From JAVBOJ01 sp031550755 (GTDB lineage Bacteria > Bacillota > Clostridia > Oscillospirales > UBA929), in NCBI GenBank assembly GCA_031550755.1, contig JAVBOJ010000134.1:1-6773 (forward strand): 6,773 nucleotides of DNA. Reading direction: 5' to 3'. How positions within the stretch are numbered: the stretch's first letter is position 1; every line of letters starts with the position of its first letter. Under the pieces are notes generated by a model. It had not been told where the DNA came from and made no database searches. It saw nothing but the letters and a program-made list of their open reading frames with translations. Of this stretch, positions 6,173 to 6,773 are shown piece after piece. Position numbers and translations under genes: made by a program.

Positions 6173-6773
6173 ATGGACAATACAACTTCCAAGGAGCTCA
6201 AAGGCAGCTCCGGTTCGGTTCGGTCGCGGCGCAGCAGACGGGGCGACGTCCTCGTCGTGCTGATCTGCCTGCTGATGATCGCCATCTGCCTGCTTCCGCT
6301 GTTGAACATTCTGGCGCGCTCGCTGAGCTCCACCCATGCGCTGATCAACAACAAGGTCTCCTTTCTGCCGGTGGGCTTTACGCTGGAGTCCTATCACTTT
6401 GTCCTGTCCGACGCCGCCTTTCGGGGGTCCCTGCTGTGGACGGCTTTCCTGACCGGAATCTGCACGGTGTTCTCGCTGCTGATGACCATTCTGTGCGCCT
6501 ATCCGCTGACCTATGACATCCTCAAGGGGCGTGGGGTCATCAACGTCTTGATTATCCTGACCATGTATTTCAGCGCCGGCACCATCCCCAACTATATCCT
6601 GATGAAGGATCTGCATCTGATCGACAATCCGCTGGTGCTCATTTTGCCGGGCTGTCTCAGCGTGTTCAACATGATTATCCTGCGCAGCTTCTTCTGGAGC
6701 ATCCCGGAAAGCCTGCGCGAATCGGCGGAGCTCGACGGCGCCCACCCGTTTACCGTGCTGTTCCGCATTTATC
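6173..6773 (+). CDS. lplC: ABC transporter permease, LplC/YtcP type (partial, runs off the window)
   Basis: The frame opens at ATG 6173 behind AGGGGGGTGA (6159-6168) and stays open to the last base, giving 200 residues of a protein usually near 290-300. A charged, Ser/Arg-rich N-terminus (SVRSRRSRRGD) leads into a first membrane helix at about residues 25-50. The family segment FLPVGFTLESYHFVL and further membrane helices follow (about 85-112, 121-140 and 152-172). The ATPase-coupling EAA loop ESLRESAELDGAHPFTVLF begins at about residue 179. The last helices and C-terminus lie beyond the window. The start is 12 bases after the stop of the first permease, so the two are cotranscribed and should pair as the heterodimeric channel. 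Substrate specificity is inferred from aguA. Confidence 0.92.
   Translation, partial: MDNTTSKELKGSSGSVRSRRSRRGDVLVVLICLLMIAICLLPLLNILARSLSSTHALINNKVSFLPVGFTLESYHFVLSDAAFRGSLLWTAFLTGICTVFSLLMTILCAYPLTYDILKGRGVINVLIILTMYFSAGTIPNYILMKDLHLIDNPLVLILPGCLSVFNMIILRSFFWSIPESLRESAELDGAHPFTVLFRIY

Noticed and set aside
5207..6745. Minus-strand open frame of 512 codons opposite both permease genes
   Set aside because: It spans two recognised permeases and reads as low-complexity Gln/Asp/Gly/His-rich sequence. It results from codon bias in the real genes.
1..6773. CRISPR arrays, tRNA or rRNA genes, insertion sequences
   Set aside because: No regularly spaced repeats, transposase-like frames, terminal inverted repeats or RNA-gene signatures were seen.

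Overview
The window reads as part of a glucuronoxylan/aldouronate utilisation locus from a G+C-rich member of the Bacillota, probably a Clostridia-type anaerobe. That placement is inference. It rests on purine-rich Shine-Dalgarno sequences of AAGGAGG/GAGGAGG type, paired LplB/LplC-type sugar permeases, small AraC-type regulators, and a GH67 alpha-glucuronidase and UxuA that resemble Bacillota proteins. Coding regions are strongly G+C-rich at third positions, while the control regions (1-183 and most of 2847-3206) are clearly A+T-richer. The source species cannot be named from the sequence.

Layout. Positions 1-183 are a control region with LacI/CcpA-like palindromes and a plausible sigma-A promoter. 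It drives a 261-aa AraC-type regulator (184-969), followed after 16 bases by uxuA, mannonate dehydratase (986-2047). A second, clearly paralogous AraC-type regulator (2049-2846) lies on the minus strand and meets uxuA tail to tail with one base between the stop codons. Positions 2847-3206 are a divergent control region. It carries four copies of a decamer, TTTTNCCTAT, arranged around the regulator's predicted promoter. On its other side starts aguA, a GH67 alpha-glucuronidase (about 3222-5168), followed by two ABC-transporter permease genes (5228-6160 and 6173 to beyond the window end).

How it fits together. The permeases would import (methyl)glucuronic-acid-substituted xylo-oligosaccharides. 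AguA has no visible signal peptide and would release (methyl)glucuronic acid from them in the cytoplasm. UxuA would act later, dehydrating mannonate made from glucuronate (by way of fructuronate) to 2-keto-3-deoxygluconate. The two AraC paralogues are the obvious candidate sensors, one cotranscribed with uxuA and the other divergent from aguA. The solute-binding protein, any xylanase or xylosidase, UxaC and UxuB are not in the window.

Nothing here looks like an entirely new system. The most notable items are the repeated decamer operators between the second regulator and aguA, the paralogous regulator pair with shared GACAAAG/GACAAG elements upstream, and the unusual start region of aguA.
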